DNA of 64,000 nucleotides from Catenulispora acidiphila DSM 44928. GTDB lineage: Bacteria > Actinomycetota > Actinomycetes > Streptomycetales > Catenulisporaceae. A model generated the notes under the pieces. The model worked only from the letters and a program-made list of their open reading frames with translations, ran no database searches and had not been told where the DNA came from. Positions 1-8,727 of this stretch are shown piece by piece (positions within the stretch are counted from its first letter, which is position 1; every line of letters starts with the position of its first letter). The stretch lies in contig NC_013131.1 in the NCBI RefSeq assembly GCF_000024025.1, positions 4,340,001-4,404,000 of the forward strand, in the 5' to 3' direction. The translations under genes were made by a program, and so were the position numbers.

Positions 1-1637
1 GCGTTCACGCCGGTGAGGGCGTAGCCCACGGCGATGCGTGTCGGTAGCCCCGCGGATCTGGCCAGGACGGCGAACGCCGAGACATGCTGCTCGCCGTATG
101 CTGCGGCGGATTGCGGATCCTCGGCGTCGAGCATGCGTTCCAGAGCGGCGTAGGACTCACCTGGCTGCGCGTTCACGTTGTACGGCAGCTGGCGCAAGTA
201 CCGTTCGATCGCCACGGCCTTTGCATAAGGGCCCTGATAATTAGACGTGATCGTCGCCGCCAGCGCCGACAAGTCCGGTGGTACGGAAGGCAGAGCCAGA
301 TACGGCGCGTACGCGGAGCCTGTGCCGACCGGGGCGTTCTCCAGCGCGGAACTGGATGGACTTACTGCGGAGGTGACCTTGTAGGACACACCGGAGAGCT
401 TTGCGGCGTCGGTGACCAGCGTTCCCGAGACGGTGTCGAAGCCGACCACGGCGTCGGTGCCGAAGCTCCCGGTGATGGTGGACGGACGGCCGATCGTCGG
501 CAGGAACGGGCCGCTGAGACCGGTGAGCGAGATCTGCTCCGTCAGACGTGTCGCATCGGGCTGGACGGGGCCGGGCGCCAGGTCGGGACCGGAGACCAGG
601 TAAGCGGCGGAGCTGCTCCACTGCGATCCGCTGAAGCTGTCGAGTGCGGCGCACTGGATCAGGTCGATTCCGCCGCCGAGCCCGTCATCGCCGGCGGCGC
701 CGGTGTTCGTGGCGCGTGAGGAGAGCCGTTCGCCGCCGTTCGCGCCGGATATCCTCACACTGAACAGGTCCTCCGCCTGCGGGCGCTGGAGTTGCGCACG
801 CACCTCGGCGAGCGGGTTGACCGTCGGATGCAAGGACAGCGCCGACCGCACCAGCGTGGATGGATCGAAACGCTTGCCGTCCATTGGCAGCGCGCGAGCG
901 CCGAGGGTGGCGATCACCATCACGACGAGGACGGCGACGGCCTGGATGGGAGCCGGATTTCCTGCGCGGATGCGCATCGGCCCGGTTCGCAAAGCATGCG
1001 TGCGCAGTGCGCTCAAGACGAGTACGAGCACGAATAGCCCTGCGCACTGTGCGAGGTGTGTCGTGGGCTGGACCCCGGCGAAGAACAGGGCGACCAGCTC
1101 GGCCACCATCAGCGCCGCGGCAGGCGCCAGGGCCACCCGGGTACGCCTGGCGAGTATCAGTGCTGTGAAAGCTGCGGTGTAGGTGACGGCATACGGATCC
1201 ATGACCAATCGAGCTGTCGTCCCGGCGGGGGCGCCCACCGAGAGCATCGCCGCCCAGCCGCCGACCAGCGCCTGCCTGCCGACGCGCAGCGTGGACGTCT
1301 GTGGCAGGCCGTGTGTCAGGGTGTTGCCGAGCACGATATACACGGCGCTGACCGCGAGTCCCGCGGCGCCCACGGCGGCGATAGCCAGAGGCCGTCGAAG
1401 AAACACCGCACACAGCCAGGCGATGACACCGCCGGCGATCGCGCCCTCCGCCAGCCGTATGACGGCGTTGCCGGAAGCGAAAAACGACCCGTACGGTACT
1501 GCCGTGAGCGCTGCGCCTGCGATACACAGCAACGCCGCCAGCGGGCCCCGGTTCGATGGCGACGGCGCCGGCGCGCCTCGGGGATCGGCGGCCAGGGGCG
1601 GCGTCGCGCGGCTCAGCCGCGTACCAGGCGCTTCCAT
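1..1637 (-). CDS. Transglutaminase-like membrane protein (TgpA type), 3' end outside window
   Basis: This open frame reads from an ATG at 1637 and runs off the left edge (about 545 residues visible). The first ~220 residues after a Pro/Arg-rich tail are hydrophobic helices, followed by an extracytoplasmic region with a transglutaminase-like core near the window edge (AFAVLARSAGLPTRIAVGY). TgpA-like proteins are usually encoded with DUF58 and MoxR proteins, as here; the start overlaps the DUF58 3' end by 25 nt, so the three are one operon. In the family a Cys precedes the Glu/Asp-Gln-Phe-Ala-x-Ala-Phe stretch. Here the aligned residue is Gly515 (nt 93-95) and no Cys lies nearby, so the protein may be catalytically inactive. 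The substrate is unknown. Confidence 0.8.
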   Translation of the reverse strand, partial: MEAPGTRLSRATPPLAADPRGAPAPSPSNRGPLAALLCIAGAALTAVPYGSFFASGNAVIRLAEGAIAGGVIAWLCAVFLRRPLAIAAVGAAGLAVSAVYIVLGNTLTHGLPQTSTLRVGRQALVGGWAAMLSVGAPAGTTARLVMDPYAVTYTAAFTALILARRTRVALAPAAALMVAELVALFFAGVQPTTHLAQCAGLFVLVLVLSALRTHALRTGPMRIRAGNPAPIQAVAVLVVMVIATLGARALPMDGKRFDPSTLVRSALSLHPTVNPLAEVRAQLQRPQAEDLFSVRISGANGGERLSSRATNTGAAGDDGLGGGIDLIQCAALDSFSGSQWSSSAAYLVSGPDLAPGPVQPDATRLTEQISLTGLSGPFLPTIGRPSTITGSFGTDAVVGFDTVSGTLVTDAAKLSGVSYKVTSAVSPSSSALENAPVGTGSAYAPYLALPSVPPDLSALAATITSNYQGPYAKAVAIERYLRQLPYNVNAQPGESYAALERMLDAEDPQSAAAYGEQHVSAFAVLARSAGLPTRIAVGYALTGVN

Positions 1638-2812
1638 TGCCCCACAAGGTCCTCACTGGTCTTGATGCGAACGCATTCGACATCCTTGACACGGGTCACA
1701 GGTACCTTTTCGCCGACCTGGACGACATAGGCGGCCTCAAACCTCTGCCGGGCCCGGCTCAGTGCCGTCGCTGTACGGGTACTGAGAAAGCCGGTCACCA
1801 CGCCGAGTACGACCGGGCCGGCGTTCTCCGATCGGAACGCCGCGCCGCGTCGCGCGACGTCTGCCCGGCCGCGTCCCAAGCCGGCCAGCACGGCAGCCAG
1901 ATCAGGGCCCTGTTTCAACGGCATCTGCTCGACGTCGCACAGGAGCTCCATCGCGGCGGTGGCGCTGGCGGACCGGCCCGTGCGCCGCAGCCGCGCGACC
2001 GCGGGCCCGCACACGGTGCGCAGTTCCAAGGCCAGGCCCGCTCGCCGCGCGGCGACCGCCAGCGAGGCGGCGACCCGCACCGCGTGCTCGAAATCCTCTG
2101 CGTTCAACGAGAGTGCGCTGTTGTCCAGCACGATCAGCTGTTCGGCCTCGTCCGGCACCTCCAGGCGCCGCACCAGCGGCTCCCCGCGCTTCGCCGTGGC
2201 GCGCCAGTGGATGAGCCGTAGCGGATCACCGGGCTCGTAGTCGCGCAGCGAGTGGAAGTCGTACTCGCCGCGGGGTACCCCGACCGTGCCGCGGCCGACG
2301 CGCGCGTCCGGGCCCAGGATCGGCGCGATTCCGCTGTGCCAGCGCGGATACACACGGATCTGCGTGTCCTGACCGTCCAGTTCGGTTCTGCGGACCAAGC
2401 CGATCGGATCGGTGTTCGCTGCCGGCGCGCGGCTGACCGTCAGCTGTCCGCGTCGCGGTGCGACGAACGTGTAGGTCCCGTCGTGTTTCTGTGCGGCAGC
2501 CAGTTCCGGGATTTCCAGTCCGTAGGCGTCGGCGCCCACCTGCTCCACGGCGACCATCGGCCGGCTGGTACGCCGCCCGTGGTTCCGTACGTGCACGGTT
2601 GCCTCGACCAGCTGCCCGTCCTCGGGCCGTGCGGGTGCGTACTCACTGGTCGCGACCAGGTTGGTTCTCTTCGAGGCAGCCCAAGCGATCGCGATCGCCA
2701 GTGTTGTCGCGCAGCCGATGGCCAGGAGCAGCAGTTCCCGGTACCGGCTCACCGCCCCGAGCACTCCGAGCAGTGCGGCGGCGAAGGCGACGGCCACACC
2801 CGATCGGGTCAC
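1613..2812 (-). CDS. DUF58 domain-containing membrane protein
   Basis: A 399-residue protein with two N-terminal transmembrane helices (residues ~5-22 and 27-45), a beta-rich middle and a C-terminal DUF58/vWA-like domain. The family signature is visible around residues 180-215 (FHSLRDYEPGDPLRLIHWRA). DUF58 proteins work with MoxR ATPases, probably as chaperone or assembly partners; the precise substrate is not known. Its start overlaps the MoxR stop by 4 nt, and its 3' end overlaps the transglutaminase-like gene by 25 nt, so it is the middle gene of a tightly coupled operon. Confidence 0.88.
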   Translation of the reverse strand: MTRSGVAVAFAAALLGVLGAVSRYRELLLLAIGCATTLAIAIAWAASKRTNLVATSEYAPARPEDGQLVEATVHVRNHGRRTSRPMVAVEQVGADAYGLEIPELAAAQKHDGTYTFVAPRRGQLTVSRAPAANTDPIGLVRRTELDGQDTQIRVYPRWHSGIAPILGPDARVGRGTVGVPRGEYDFHSLRDYEPGDPLRLIHWRATAKRGEPLVRRLEVPDEAEQLIVLDNSALSLNAEDFEHAVRVAASLAVAARRAGLALELRTVCGPAVARLRRTGRSASATAAMELLCDVEQMPLKQGPDLAAVLAGLGRGRADVARRGAAFRSENAGPVVLGVVTGFLSTRTATALSRARQRFEAAYVVQVGEKVPVTRVKDVECVRIKTSEDLVGQWKRLVRG

Positions 2813-3801
2813 TGCGGTCCCTCAGGCTTCTTGCAGTCCACATCGGACGGCCCCGGCAGGTTGGTACTGGCGAGGATGTCCCGGACCAACGCATCGGATG
2901 TCTTGTCGGTCAGATCGGGGTCCATCAATACCCGGTGCGCCAAGACGGCGGGCGCCACCTGTTTCACATCCTGAGTGACGGTGTAGTCCCGCCCCATCGC
3001 CGCGGCATGGGTCCTCGCGGCCGCGACGAGCGCGATGCTTCCGCGCGGACTGGCGCCGAGCCAGACTCCCGCTCGGGGATTGCGGGTGGCGTGAACGACC
3101 TCGACAGCGTATTTCTTGAGCAGCGGCGCCACGTAGACCTTGCGGGCCTGACCGATCATCCGAAGCGCCCTGGCCAGATCCACCACGGGCTCGGGCTCCG
3201 CGGACGACTCGGTGGCGGAGGGCTCGGCGTCCACCAACTCGTCGGTGACCACCTGGACCTCGTCGTCGACGGTCGGGTACTCCATCGACAGCATCATCAT
3301 GAACCGGTCGATCTGCGCCTCCGGCAGCACGTAGGTGCCCTGGTGCTCGACCGGGTTCTGCGTCGCCACGCACATGAACGGGCGCTCCAGCGGGCGCGTC
3401 TCCCCGTCCGTGGTCACCTGGCGCTCGGCCATCGCCTCGAGCAGCGCCGACTGCGTCTTCGGCGAGGCCCGGTTGATCTCGTCCCCGATGACGATGTGGT
3501 TGAACACCGGCCCGTGTTCGAATTCGAGCACGCCGCCCTGCCGGTAGACGCGCGACCCGGTCACGTCGGAGGGCAGCAGATCCGGGGTGAATTGGATCCG
3601 CGCCGGCCGGATATCCTTGATCGACTGCGCGATCGCCTTCGCGAGCGACGTCTTGGCCACCCCCGGAACACCTTCGATGAGCAGGTGCCCCTCCGCGAAG
3701 AAACAGATCAGGGCGAACCGTACATTCTTGTCGTTGCCGCGGATGGCGGCGCGGATTCTCGCTTCGAGCCGATCGAAGTCAATTTTGAAGGATTTCTCCA
3801 C
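2809..3801 (-). CDS. MoxR-family AAA+ ATPase
   Basis: A 330-residue AAA+ ATPase of the MoxR family. Walker A is GVPGVAKT (residues 44-51) in the MoxR-typical form with Ala before Lys, Walker B is IVIGDEINRA, and the sensor region has CVATQNPVEHQGTYVLPEAQIDRF. MoxR ATPases remodel partner complexes together with vWA/DUF58 proteins. The chosen GTG start at 3801 is preceded by a GGGATGGGG ribosome-binding stretch. It is the first gene of the MoxR-DUF58-transglutaminase operon and must be transcribed from the gap at 3802-4280. The domain assignment is firm; the cellular target is not known. Confidence 0.92.
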   Translation of the reverse strand: MEKSFKIDFDRLEARIRAAIRGNDKNVRFALICFFAEGHLLIEGVPGVAKTSLAKAIAQSIKDIRPARIQFTPDLLPSDVTGSRVYRQGGVLEFEHGPVFNHIVIGDEINRASPKTQSALLEAMAERQVTTDGETRPLERPFMCVATQNPVEHQGTYVLPEAQIDRFMMMLSMEYPTVDDEVQVVTDELVDAEPSATESSAEPEPVVDLARALRMIGQARKVYVAPLLKKYAVEVVHATRNPRAGVWLGASPRGSIALVAAARTHAAAMGRDYTVTQDVKQVAPAVLAHRVLMDPDLTDKTSDALVRDILASTNLPGPSDVDCKKPEGPQ

Positions 3802-4280
3802 TGCCCCATCCCTTGATCGCCGCCTCAGGCGGTCGCCCCACCCGGCCCGACGTGGCCGGTGCCATACCCTGCGCGTTTCGATCCGGATGCCGAGAAGATC
3901 CCCACGAATATGGGCTCTGATAAAGATTGTCGCATGTCCGGCCCGGCTCGCACATCTCGAAAAGGTGCGGCGGAGTTGCGGGCTTACCCTGCCTTCCGCG
4001 TTCTGTCGGATTGCGGGTAGGACTGCGCCTAATCATCGGGGGGTTACATGCGATACTTGCCATACCCGCGTCTTTTGAATGCAAGGCCGCAGGCAAGCTC
4101 GGTCCTGCGTGCGGACCATCACCAATCGGCCGGCGCGTGCCACCCGATTCTTCTCGCTGATATCGGTTTTTACAGAGTTCTGTCGGTTGCGACCGCAAGC
4201 GTCGAATTCATACTGCTTCCGCGGTTTCGTTCCAGCGTGGCGTGGCGTCGATGGCGGTGCGCGTCAGCTGACCCGCCGGT
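3802..4280. other. Gap without a gene, upstream of the MoxR operon
   Basis: Open frames here lack actinobacterial codon bias and resemble no family I know. Its base composition is more AT-rich than the flanking genes. The minus-strand promoter of the MoxR operon should lie here, but I cannot name a convincing -35/-10 pair. Confidence 0.4.
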
Positions 4281-4994
4281 TCAACTGCCTTTGCGAAGCA
4301 AAGCTGTGATCTTTCGGCCAGAGCCGGCATCAAGACGTCCCGAGGGCGTCTCGACTCCCAGTGCGGACGCCAGCTCCGTGCCGAACACATCAACTGCGGC
4401 CTCGACCAGGACGGAGAGCTCGGAAATCGCCTGGCGTCCTGCGTGCCATCCGATGAGGAACACCGCGATGCCGACCAGCACGCATGGCCACCACCATGGA
4501 CCGATCGCTGCGTAGAGCAGCCCCCAGCCGGCAAGCGCGCCGGATCGCGACCACGCCTCTGTCGCTCGTGTCACCTCCTCGCGGATCGCAGGCGAGAGGA
4601 GGAGCCACAGACGCGGCCACGTGCTGGCGAGGTCCAAGCCGTACTGGGCCCGGACCCTGGCGTCGACGGCAGCGATGCGATCGCCCATCCACGTCGGTCG
4701 TTGTGGTTCGGCTGGGCTGATCGATGCACGGACCCGGGCGAATCGCTCATACTGGTCCCGATCTCCGCGGCGTTCCGCAGTTGCGGCCGCTTGTCTCGCG
4801 GACTGCCAACGGCGACGTCTGGAGGCGGTGAGCGATGCTGACCCGATCCAGTTGTCGGCCAGCCAGAGCGCCCGCACCAGATGGCCCAGCGCCCTGTCCA
4901 CGGAACCGGCGACCACTGCCCCGATGAAGAAGGCGGCGGCCAGCACGCACGTCGTGACCCACCCGTCGGCCTGGAGCGCCGTCGTCTTTCTCAC
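4281..4994 (-). CDS. Actinobacterial membrane protein of unknown function
   Basis: A 237-residue protein starting at GTG 4994. One transmembrane helix lies near residues 14-34 and a hydrophobic pair near 150-185; between them is a basic cytoplasmic stretch carrying the conserved segment RVRAQYGLDLASTWPRLWLLL (about residues 113-133). I recognise this YGLD...WPRLW block from other uncharacterised actinobacterial membrane proteins, but it has no established role. Its neighbours are a transposase scrap upstream and the MoxR operon downstream, without overlap to either. Confidence 0.6.
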   Translation of the reverse strand: MRKTTALQADGWVTTCVLAAAFFIGAVVAGSVDRALGHLVRALWLADNWIGSASLTASRRRRWQSARQAAATAERRGDRDQYERFARVRASISPAEPQRPTWMGDRIAAVDARVRAQYGLDLASTWPRLWLLLSPAIREEVTRATEAWSRSGALAGWGLLYAAIGPWWWPCVLVGIAVFLIGWHAGRQAISELSVLVEAAVDVFGTELASALGVETPSGRLDAGSGRKITALLRKGS

Positions 4995-5040
4995 GAACGT
5001 TTTGGCCAGACCCGCCGAATCGTGGTGGCCACCTCGACCA

Positions 5041-5274
5041 TCACCATGCGCCGTGCCTTCGCTGGTACTCGGGTGCCAACGCCAGTTCTACCAGCGTTTT
5101 CACCGCGCCGTCCGTGCATAGCACCGCGTCTGCCAGCTCGAATAGCTCATCGCGCCGCGCGGTCAGCGCGTCGTAGAAGCCGCGGCGGAACCCGGCCGAT
5201 ACCGCCAACCGGCCGCAGACGATCGCAGGTTGCAGGACACTGGGCACGGCGGCCCCCTTCGTGACACTGGGCAT
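5041..5274 (-). pseudogene. N-terminal fragment of a DDE transposase (IS701-like)
   Basis: The 77 residues (FRRGFYDALTARRDELFELADAVLC...TLVELALAPEYQRRHGA) match the conserved N-terminus of IS701-like actinobacterial transposases, in which the sequence continues as RGHGALYDALN. Here the frame closes at Trp-stop right after HGA, and no DDE catalytic domain follows. It is therefore a truncated relic of about 400 lost residues. Family assignment is from memory of the motif. Confidence 0.6.
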
Positions 5275-5605
5275 TCTTCGCAGAACCCATAGTCACGCGG
5301 AGGCCGTCGCCCTGTCCGGGGACTCGTCTAACACGCCGCCACTGAGCTGCATCAGGCCGTCGCCGCATCGCAGAACAGGAACATGCCCTCAGGGCATTGA
5401 TCGATTTCTGACCTTAAGCGACAGGCTTACACCCAGTCACCGCCGATGATCCAGTCAGTGCGATTGCCGGACGGATGACGGCTCCGCAGCGCGCAGTACG
5501 GCGCGCACGCCGATTCCCCTTCTCGTATCAGCCGCGCTGATGCCTGCCCACCTCCGGCGGCAGCCGCCGACGTCCTCCTGACCTTCTGATAAGGAAGTCC
5601 CTTCT
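5275..5605. other. Gap between transposase scrap and recombinase remnant
   Basis: No supported gene. The last bases contain an AAGGAAG ribosome-binding stretch (near 5590) serving the GTG start of the recombinase remnant at 5606. I see no terminator or clear promoter. Confidence 0.35.
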
Positions 5606-6185
5606 GTGAGTTTGATCGATGTCGGAGCCACACGCCTGGCGCGCAACGGACTCCATTTCGCTTTCTACGGCCGGGTGTCCACCGAGGACAACCAGGACCC
5701 CGAGGCATCCCGCAACTGGCAACGCACCCGCGCGCTCGGGCTGATCGAACCGCTCGGTCGCCGGCCTGCGGAAACAACTCGCCGACTGCGAGCGCAAGCT
5801 CACCCAGTACTGCGCGCTTCTGGATGAGGGCGCCGATGCTGCCACGGTCGCCATATGGATGCGCGAAGTCGAAACCGAGCGTATTGGCGTCCAAGCCAGG
5901 CCGCGTTCGATGGTAGGGCAACAAAGTATGAGCCCGGAGGAGATCACGGCCATCGTTCACGCCCTCGGCGACCTCATCAAAGTCCTGAACGGCGCCGACC
6001 CCGCAGACAAGATCGGGATCTACGAACAGCTCGGACTCCGGCTGACGTGCAACCACGGCGCCAACGCTGTTGACGTAGAGTTGGAGACATTAAACGGACC
6101 GGGCATGGAAGCCCGGTCCGGAGAATATGTGCATAATTCCAGTGTCCGAAGGGCGTTCGACTCCATAACCCCACGAAATCCCTAA
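5606..6185 (+). pseudogene. Large serine recombinase, copy A (internally deleted remnant)
   Basis: The GTG start at 5606 opens a frame with the catalytic N-terminal motif of serine recombinases (FAFYGRVSTEDNQDPEASRNW). After about 50 residues the homology jumps, with a frame change near 5755, to the C-terminal coiled-coil/tail (LRKQLADCERKLTQYCALLDEG... to IGIYEQLGLRLTCNHGANAV), ending at TAA 6183-6185. The rest of the resolvase domain, the recombinase DNA-binding domain and the zinc ribbon, some 300 residues, are missing. It has the same gene organisation as the loci at 24.4, 30.2 and 62.9 kb and is followed by the shared 3' box. It must be inactive. Confidence 0.75.
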
Positions 6186-6282
6186 GGTATTCTGTGGCGA
6201 TCTGAAAATGGCATATTCCATACCGTAAAGCCTCTGGTGAAGGCCCGCTTTGCTCAAATCGCTCGGCCACGCTCCGGACACT
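6141..6282. repeat. Conserved recombinase 3' box, copy A
   Basis: A 142-bp segment bounded by AGTGTCCG (6141-6148) and its inverted copy CGGACACT (6275-6282). Inside, at 6162-6182, is CCATAACCCCACGAAATCCC, shared exactly with the box after recombinase copy C (32960-33099, 140 bp) and nearly with copy B. The outer homology continues past the right arm (ACTT...TGTC.CGCT). The centre has diverged. The equal length and boundary position suggest an attachment or boundary site of the recombinase element. Confidence 0.6.
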
Positions 6283-6475
6283 TGACTGTCTCGCTTCCGC
6301 GTCTCGGCGCAAGCGGAATGAAAGTTTAAGACAGCGATCTTTTCGCTCCGTACGCGGCGTACGAAGATTGGAAACAAAGCATCCTCGAGTGTCGCGGGGC
6401 AACGGTTGCGTTCGCCGTCGTCCGAACGGCCCTGGGTGCATGGACTCTGCTCGAGATGCGGGTATCGCTGGTGGC

Positions 6476-7936
6476 ATGAGCGTTTCCGAAAGGTCGTCCA
6501 GTGAGATGCACGCCTCCCGGCCTGACGCTGTCGCTGATGCGGCGCCGCCGCTGGTGCGGCAGATCAACGACGGCAGGTGGCTGGACCAGCGGGAGGCCGA
6601 GGAACTGCGCTCCGAGTTGTTCTTCCACCGGGCGGTCCACGCATATCTGACGATGCTCCCGGCGCTGAACGTTATCGGGATGCGGGACGGGTCCGAGGGT
6701 GCGTTCGGTGCCGGGTATCACGTGCTGCCGGTGTGGAAGGACCGGATGGACAGCAGGACGTGGGTGCCGACCCCGAACGCGGACGTCATCTACTCGATGG
6801 GCTACCTGGACCTCGGGGAGACCGGGCCGTTGGTGGTGAACGCCCCGGCGAACGTGATCGGGATGTTCACTGACTTCTTCCAGCGCACCATCACCGACGT
6901 CGGCGCGATCGGGCCGGACCGGGCGCGCGGCGGGCTGTACCTGCTGCTGCCGCCCGGCTACGACGGCCATGTCCCGAACGGGTACTTCACGTTCCGGTCC
7001 TCCACGTTCAACGTGTTCCTGTTCTTCCGCACGATCATGGGCAAGGGCGACGGCGGGCCGGATCCGTCGGTCGGCGCGGCCACGGCCGAGCGGACCCGGA
7101 TCTATCCGCTGTGGGAGGAGGAGAAGGACGTCCTGCCGATGCAGTTCCCGAACGCGAGCGGCGTCCGGGTGAACATGATGTACCCGACGGACTTCTCCTA
7201 CTGGACCATCTTGAAGGAGTTCGTCGACTTCGAGCCCGTCGGCGCGATCGTTCCGGAACTGCGCGGCGTGCTGGCCTCGATCGGCATCGTCAAGGGCGAG
7301 CCGTTCGCCCCGAACGCCTGGCAGCGCGAGCAGTTGGAACGTGCCGTCCGGGTCGCTCCGCGGATGACGCTCGCCCTGGCCCAACTCGGCCGGGACGACC
7401 AGCGCAATCTCTACTACACCGACCGGCAGTGGGAGCAGGCTTGGTGCGGCGGCACCGCGGAGTGGATGCAGGCCAGCTACCTGGACATCAACGCCCGCTC
7501 ACGGTTCTTCCAGTACGCCTATTCCTCGGCCCCGGCGATGGTCGTGCATAGCACCGGCGCCGGCTCGAAATACCCGTACTCCGCCCGCGACGCCGACGGG
7601 GCGTTCCTGGAGGGCGCGAAGACCTACCGGCTGCACCTGCCGCCGAACCCGCCGGCCGACCTGTTCTGGGCAGTGACCGCCTACAACATCACTGACGGCA
7701 CCATGCCCGAGACCGAGCAGCTGCTGCCGTCCACGAACAGCTACTACGACATCCCCAAGAACGATGACGAGTCGGTGGACGTCTGGTTCGGTCCGCGGAA
7801 GCCCGACGGCGTCGCCGACCACGCTTTCATCCAGACCGTGCCCGACCGGAACTTCGTTGTGGCGCTGCGCCTGTACGGCACGGCGCCGGCCTTCTACGAC
7901 CAGACCTGGAAGCCGGACGACATCGTCAAGGCATGA
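6476..7936 (+). CDS. DUF1254/DUF1214 domain-containing protein
   Basis: A ~486-residue protein counted from ATG 6476; the frame is open further upstream, so the start is uncertain. The N-terminal half matches DUF1254 (VPTPNADVIYSMGYLDLGETGPLVV) and the C-terminal part DUF1214 (LPPNPPADLFWAVTAYN...DVWFGPRKP). These paired domains are widespread in bacteria and no reaction is established for them. No signal peptide is obvious from this start. The next gene follows after about 100 bp in the same direction. GC bias is normal for the window, unlike the mobile DNA upstream. Confidence 0.85.
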   Translation: MSVSERSSSEMHASRPDAVADAAPPLVRQINDGRWLDQREAEELRSELFFHRAVHAYLTMLPALNVIGMRDGSEGAFGAGYHVLPVWKDRMDSRTWVPTPNADVIYSMGYLDLGETGPLVVNAPANVIGMFTDFFQRTITDVGAIGPDRARGGLYLLLPPGYDGHVPNGYFTFRSSTFNVFLFFRTIMGKGDGGPDPSVGAATAERTRIYPLWEEEKDVLPMQFPNASGVRVNMMYPTDFSYWTILKEFVDFEPVGAIVPELRGVLASIGIVKGEPFAPNAWQREQLERAVRVAPRMTLALAQLGRDDQRNLYYTDRQWEQAWCGGTAEWMQASYLDINARSRFFQYAYSSAPAMVVHSTGAGSKYPYSARDADGAFLEGAKTYRLHLPPNPPADLFWAVTAYNITDGTMPETEQLLPSTNSYYDIPKNDDESVDVWFGPRKPDGVADHAFIQTVPDRNFVVALRLYGTAPAFYDQTWKPDDIVKA

Positions 7937-8033
7937 CGTCGTCGTCCACGGCCGGTCAGCCCTGACGCCGTCGGCCTGAGCGGCGCCGACGCCGATGCGT
8001 CGGTCCCGCCGATGGAGAAGCGGAGGTTCGGCA

Positions 8034-8669
8034 GTGCTGTGGGAGGCGATTCCGACCGCGCTGGTCGCGGCGTTCTCCCCGAGCATGCTCCTGATCGTCG
8101 CTGGACTGCTCGACCAGAAGCGTCCGTTGCGCAACGCCCTGGTGTTCCTGACCAGCGCGGCGGCTGTGACCCTGATCGCCGGTTTCGTCATGTACGCGCT
8201 GCTCCACAACACCGGCTTCGACGACACCCGCAAGCACCGCACGGTGCCGCCGACCCTCGACATCTTCCTCGGCGTGCTGATCCTGCTGTTCGGCTGGTTC
8301 GTGGCGCGCCGCCCGCCGGCCGAGCCGAAGGCGGCCCGGCAGCGGGAGGGACGGCTGCTGGTCGTGGTGGGGCTCGGCCTGTTCATGGGCTCGCCCTCGC
8401 CGTTCTACCTGGCGTCGATCCATTCCATCGCCAAGGGCGCCCCGGGCCCGGTGCTCGGCGTCGTGGACGTCCTCGTCATCGCGGCCGTGGTGCTCCTGCT
8501 GGCCGAGGTGCCGATCATCTGCTACCTGTATGCCCCACAGCGCACCGCCACGACTTTGCGGACAGTCAACGGCTGGCTGGCCCGCCACGGCCGGGCCATC
8601 GCGGTGGCCGCGGCGGTCGTCGGCGGCGCGTACTTCGTCATCAGCGGCCTCATCCGGCTGCTGCGGTAG
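8034..8669 (+). CDS. GAP-family (Sap) integral membrane protein
   Basis: About 211 residues from GTG 8034, chosen because GGAGG lies at 8022-8026. Six hydrophobic segments and the start LWEAIPTALVAAFSPSMLLIVAGLL fit the actinobacterial GAP/Sap family (sulfolipid-addressing-protein-like, related to LysE-type exporters). The mid-protein segment LGLFMGSPSPFYLASI is typical. In mycobacteria such proteins help export glycolipids; the substrate here is unknown. The gene converges with the SulP gene, with 58 bp between stops. Confidence 0.8.
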   Translation: MLWEAIPTALVAAFSPSMLLIVAGLLDQKRPLRNALVFLTSAAAVTLIAGFVMYALLHNTGFDDTRKHRTVPPTLDIFLGVLILLFGWFVARRPPAEPKAARQREGRLLVVVGLGLFMGSPSPFYLASIHSIAKGAPGPVLGVVDVLVIAAVVLLLAEVPIICYLYAPQRTATTLRTVNGWLARHGRAIAVAAAVVGGAYFVISGLIRLLR

Positions 8670-8727
8670 CCGATCGCCCGGATGTGCGGTTCGCATACGG
8701 CTGCTCTTTCCGTCGGCGGCTTCCCTC

